5,617 nt of DNA from Clostridiaceae bacterium. GTDB taxonomy: Bacteria; Bacillota; Clostridia; Saccharofermentanales; DTU023. Of the stretch, positions 5,461 through 5,617 are shown piece after piece (the first letter of the stretch is position 1; each line of letters starts with the position of its first letter). The translations under genes were made by a program, and so were the position numbers. Below the pieces are notes generated by a model. That model was not told where the DNA came from and did not search any database. It was given only the letters and a program-made list of their open reading frames with translations. The DNA is taken from contig JAAZGN010000158.1 in NCBI GenBank assembly GCA_012511185.1, positions 1-5,617 on the forward strand, read 5' to 3'.

Positions 5461-5617
5461 ATGTATTGTACCAATTGTGGAGCCCCCAACGCGGACGATG
5501 CGGCCTTCTGCACAAGCTGTGGAACGCCTCTCAAGGCTCAGGACACAAATCAACCGCAAGAACAGGCACCCGCGGCGCCGCCTCAGGCTTATACACCGCC
5601 TCCGCAGCAGGCTTACG
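5461..5617 (+). CDS. Zinc-ribbon protein with Pro/Gln/Ala-rich linker, 3'-truncated by the window edge
   Basis: The first 52 codons are visible. The N-terminus is a compact zinc ribbon with cysteines at 3, 6, 17 and 20 (CxxC-x10-CxxC, MYCTNCG and FCTSCGTPL), expected to bind one zinc ion. From residue 26 the sequence becomes low-complexity and rich in Gln, Pro and Ala, with a near-repeat PPQAYTPPPQQAY at 40-52. This plan is common in Gram-positive proteins where the ribbon and flexible linker precede membrane segments or a domain of unknown function. The deciding part lies beyond the edge, so no function is assigned. AAGGAGG at 5446-5452, 8 bases before the ATG, makes the start certain. The gap to mscL is 145 bases. 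Confidence 0.88.
   Translation, partial: MYCTNCGAPNADDAAFCTSCGTPLKAQDTNQPQEQAPAAPPQAYTPPPQQAY

Noticed and set aside
5194..5559. Minus-strand open frames overlapping the end of mscL and the zinc-ribbon start
   Set aside because: They run antisense to two well-supported genes and lack ribosome sites or domains.
1..5617. Mobile element, CRISPR array or tRNA/rRNA genes
   Set aside because: No transposase or integrase motif, no regularly spaced repeats and no cloverleaf or rRNA-like sequence were seen. Gene content and composition look uniformly chromosomal.

Overview
The window reads as a piece of the chromosome of a fermentative anaerobe, most likely a moderately GC-rich member of the Clostridia or another Bacillota lineage. 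This is inferred from the coenzyme B12-dependent glutamate mutase genes, the strong GGAGG-type ribosome binding sites, the tight gene packing and a small P-loop protein of a type I associate with Clostridia. No taxonomic marker is present, so the lineage is a weak inference.

Positions 1-4166 hold a five-gene cluster on the minus strand, read from right to left. It starts with the alpha and beta subunits of a class I [4Fe-4S] hydratase (fumarase / tartrate dehydratase family; 3321-4166 and 2740-3321). A GntR-family regulator with a large C-terminal domain follows (1755-2747). Next come glmS, the B12-binding subunit of glutamate mutase (1300-1722), and glmL, its ASKHA-fold accessory protein (1-1298, cut by the left edge). 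Junctions are a 1-nt overlap, an 8-nt overlap, a 32-nt gap and a 1-nt gap, which fits one operon. Glutamate mutase makes 3-methylaspartate from glutamate. In the methylaspartate pathway this is deaminated to mesaconate, which is hydrated to citramalate and cleaved to acetate and pyruvate. The hydratase pair is therefore a good candidate for mesaconase. The mutase catalytic subunit (glmE) and methylaspartate ammonia-lyase are not in view and would be expected beyond the left edge.

Positions 4167-4380 separate this operon from a plus-strand gene. The region holds two near-identical 11-bp direct repeats 23 bp apart, one inside an imperfect palindrome (possible operator for the GntR protein), a strong GC-rich hairpin, and a second hairpin with a GAAA tetraloop just before the plus-strand gene.

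Positions 4381-5617 carry three plus-strand genes: a 137-residue P-loop protein of unknown function, mscL (large-conductance mechanosensitive channel) with its own extended -10 promoter, and the start of a protein with an N-terminal zinc ribbon followed by a Pro/Gln/Ala-rich stretch, cut by the right edge. These look unrelated to the glutamate operon. I see no mobile element, CRISPR array, tRNA or rRNA.
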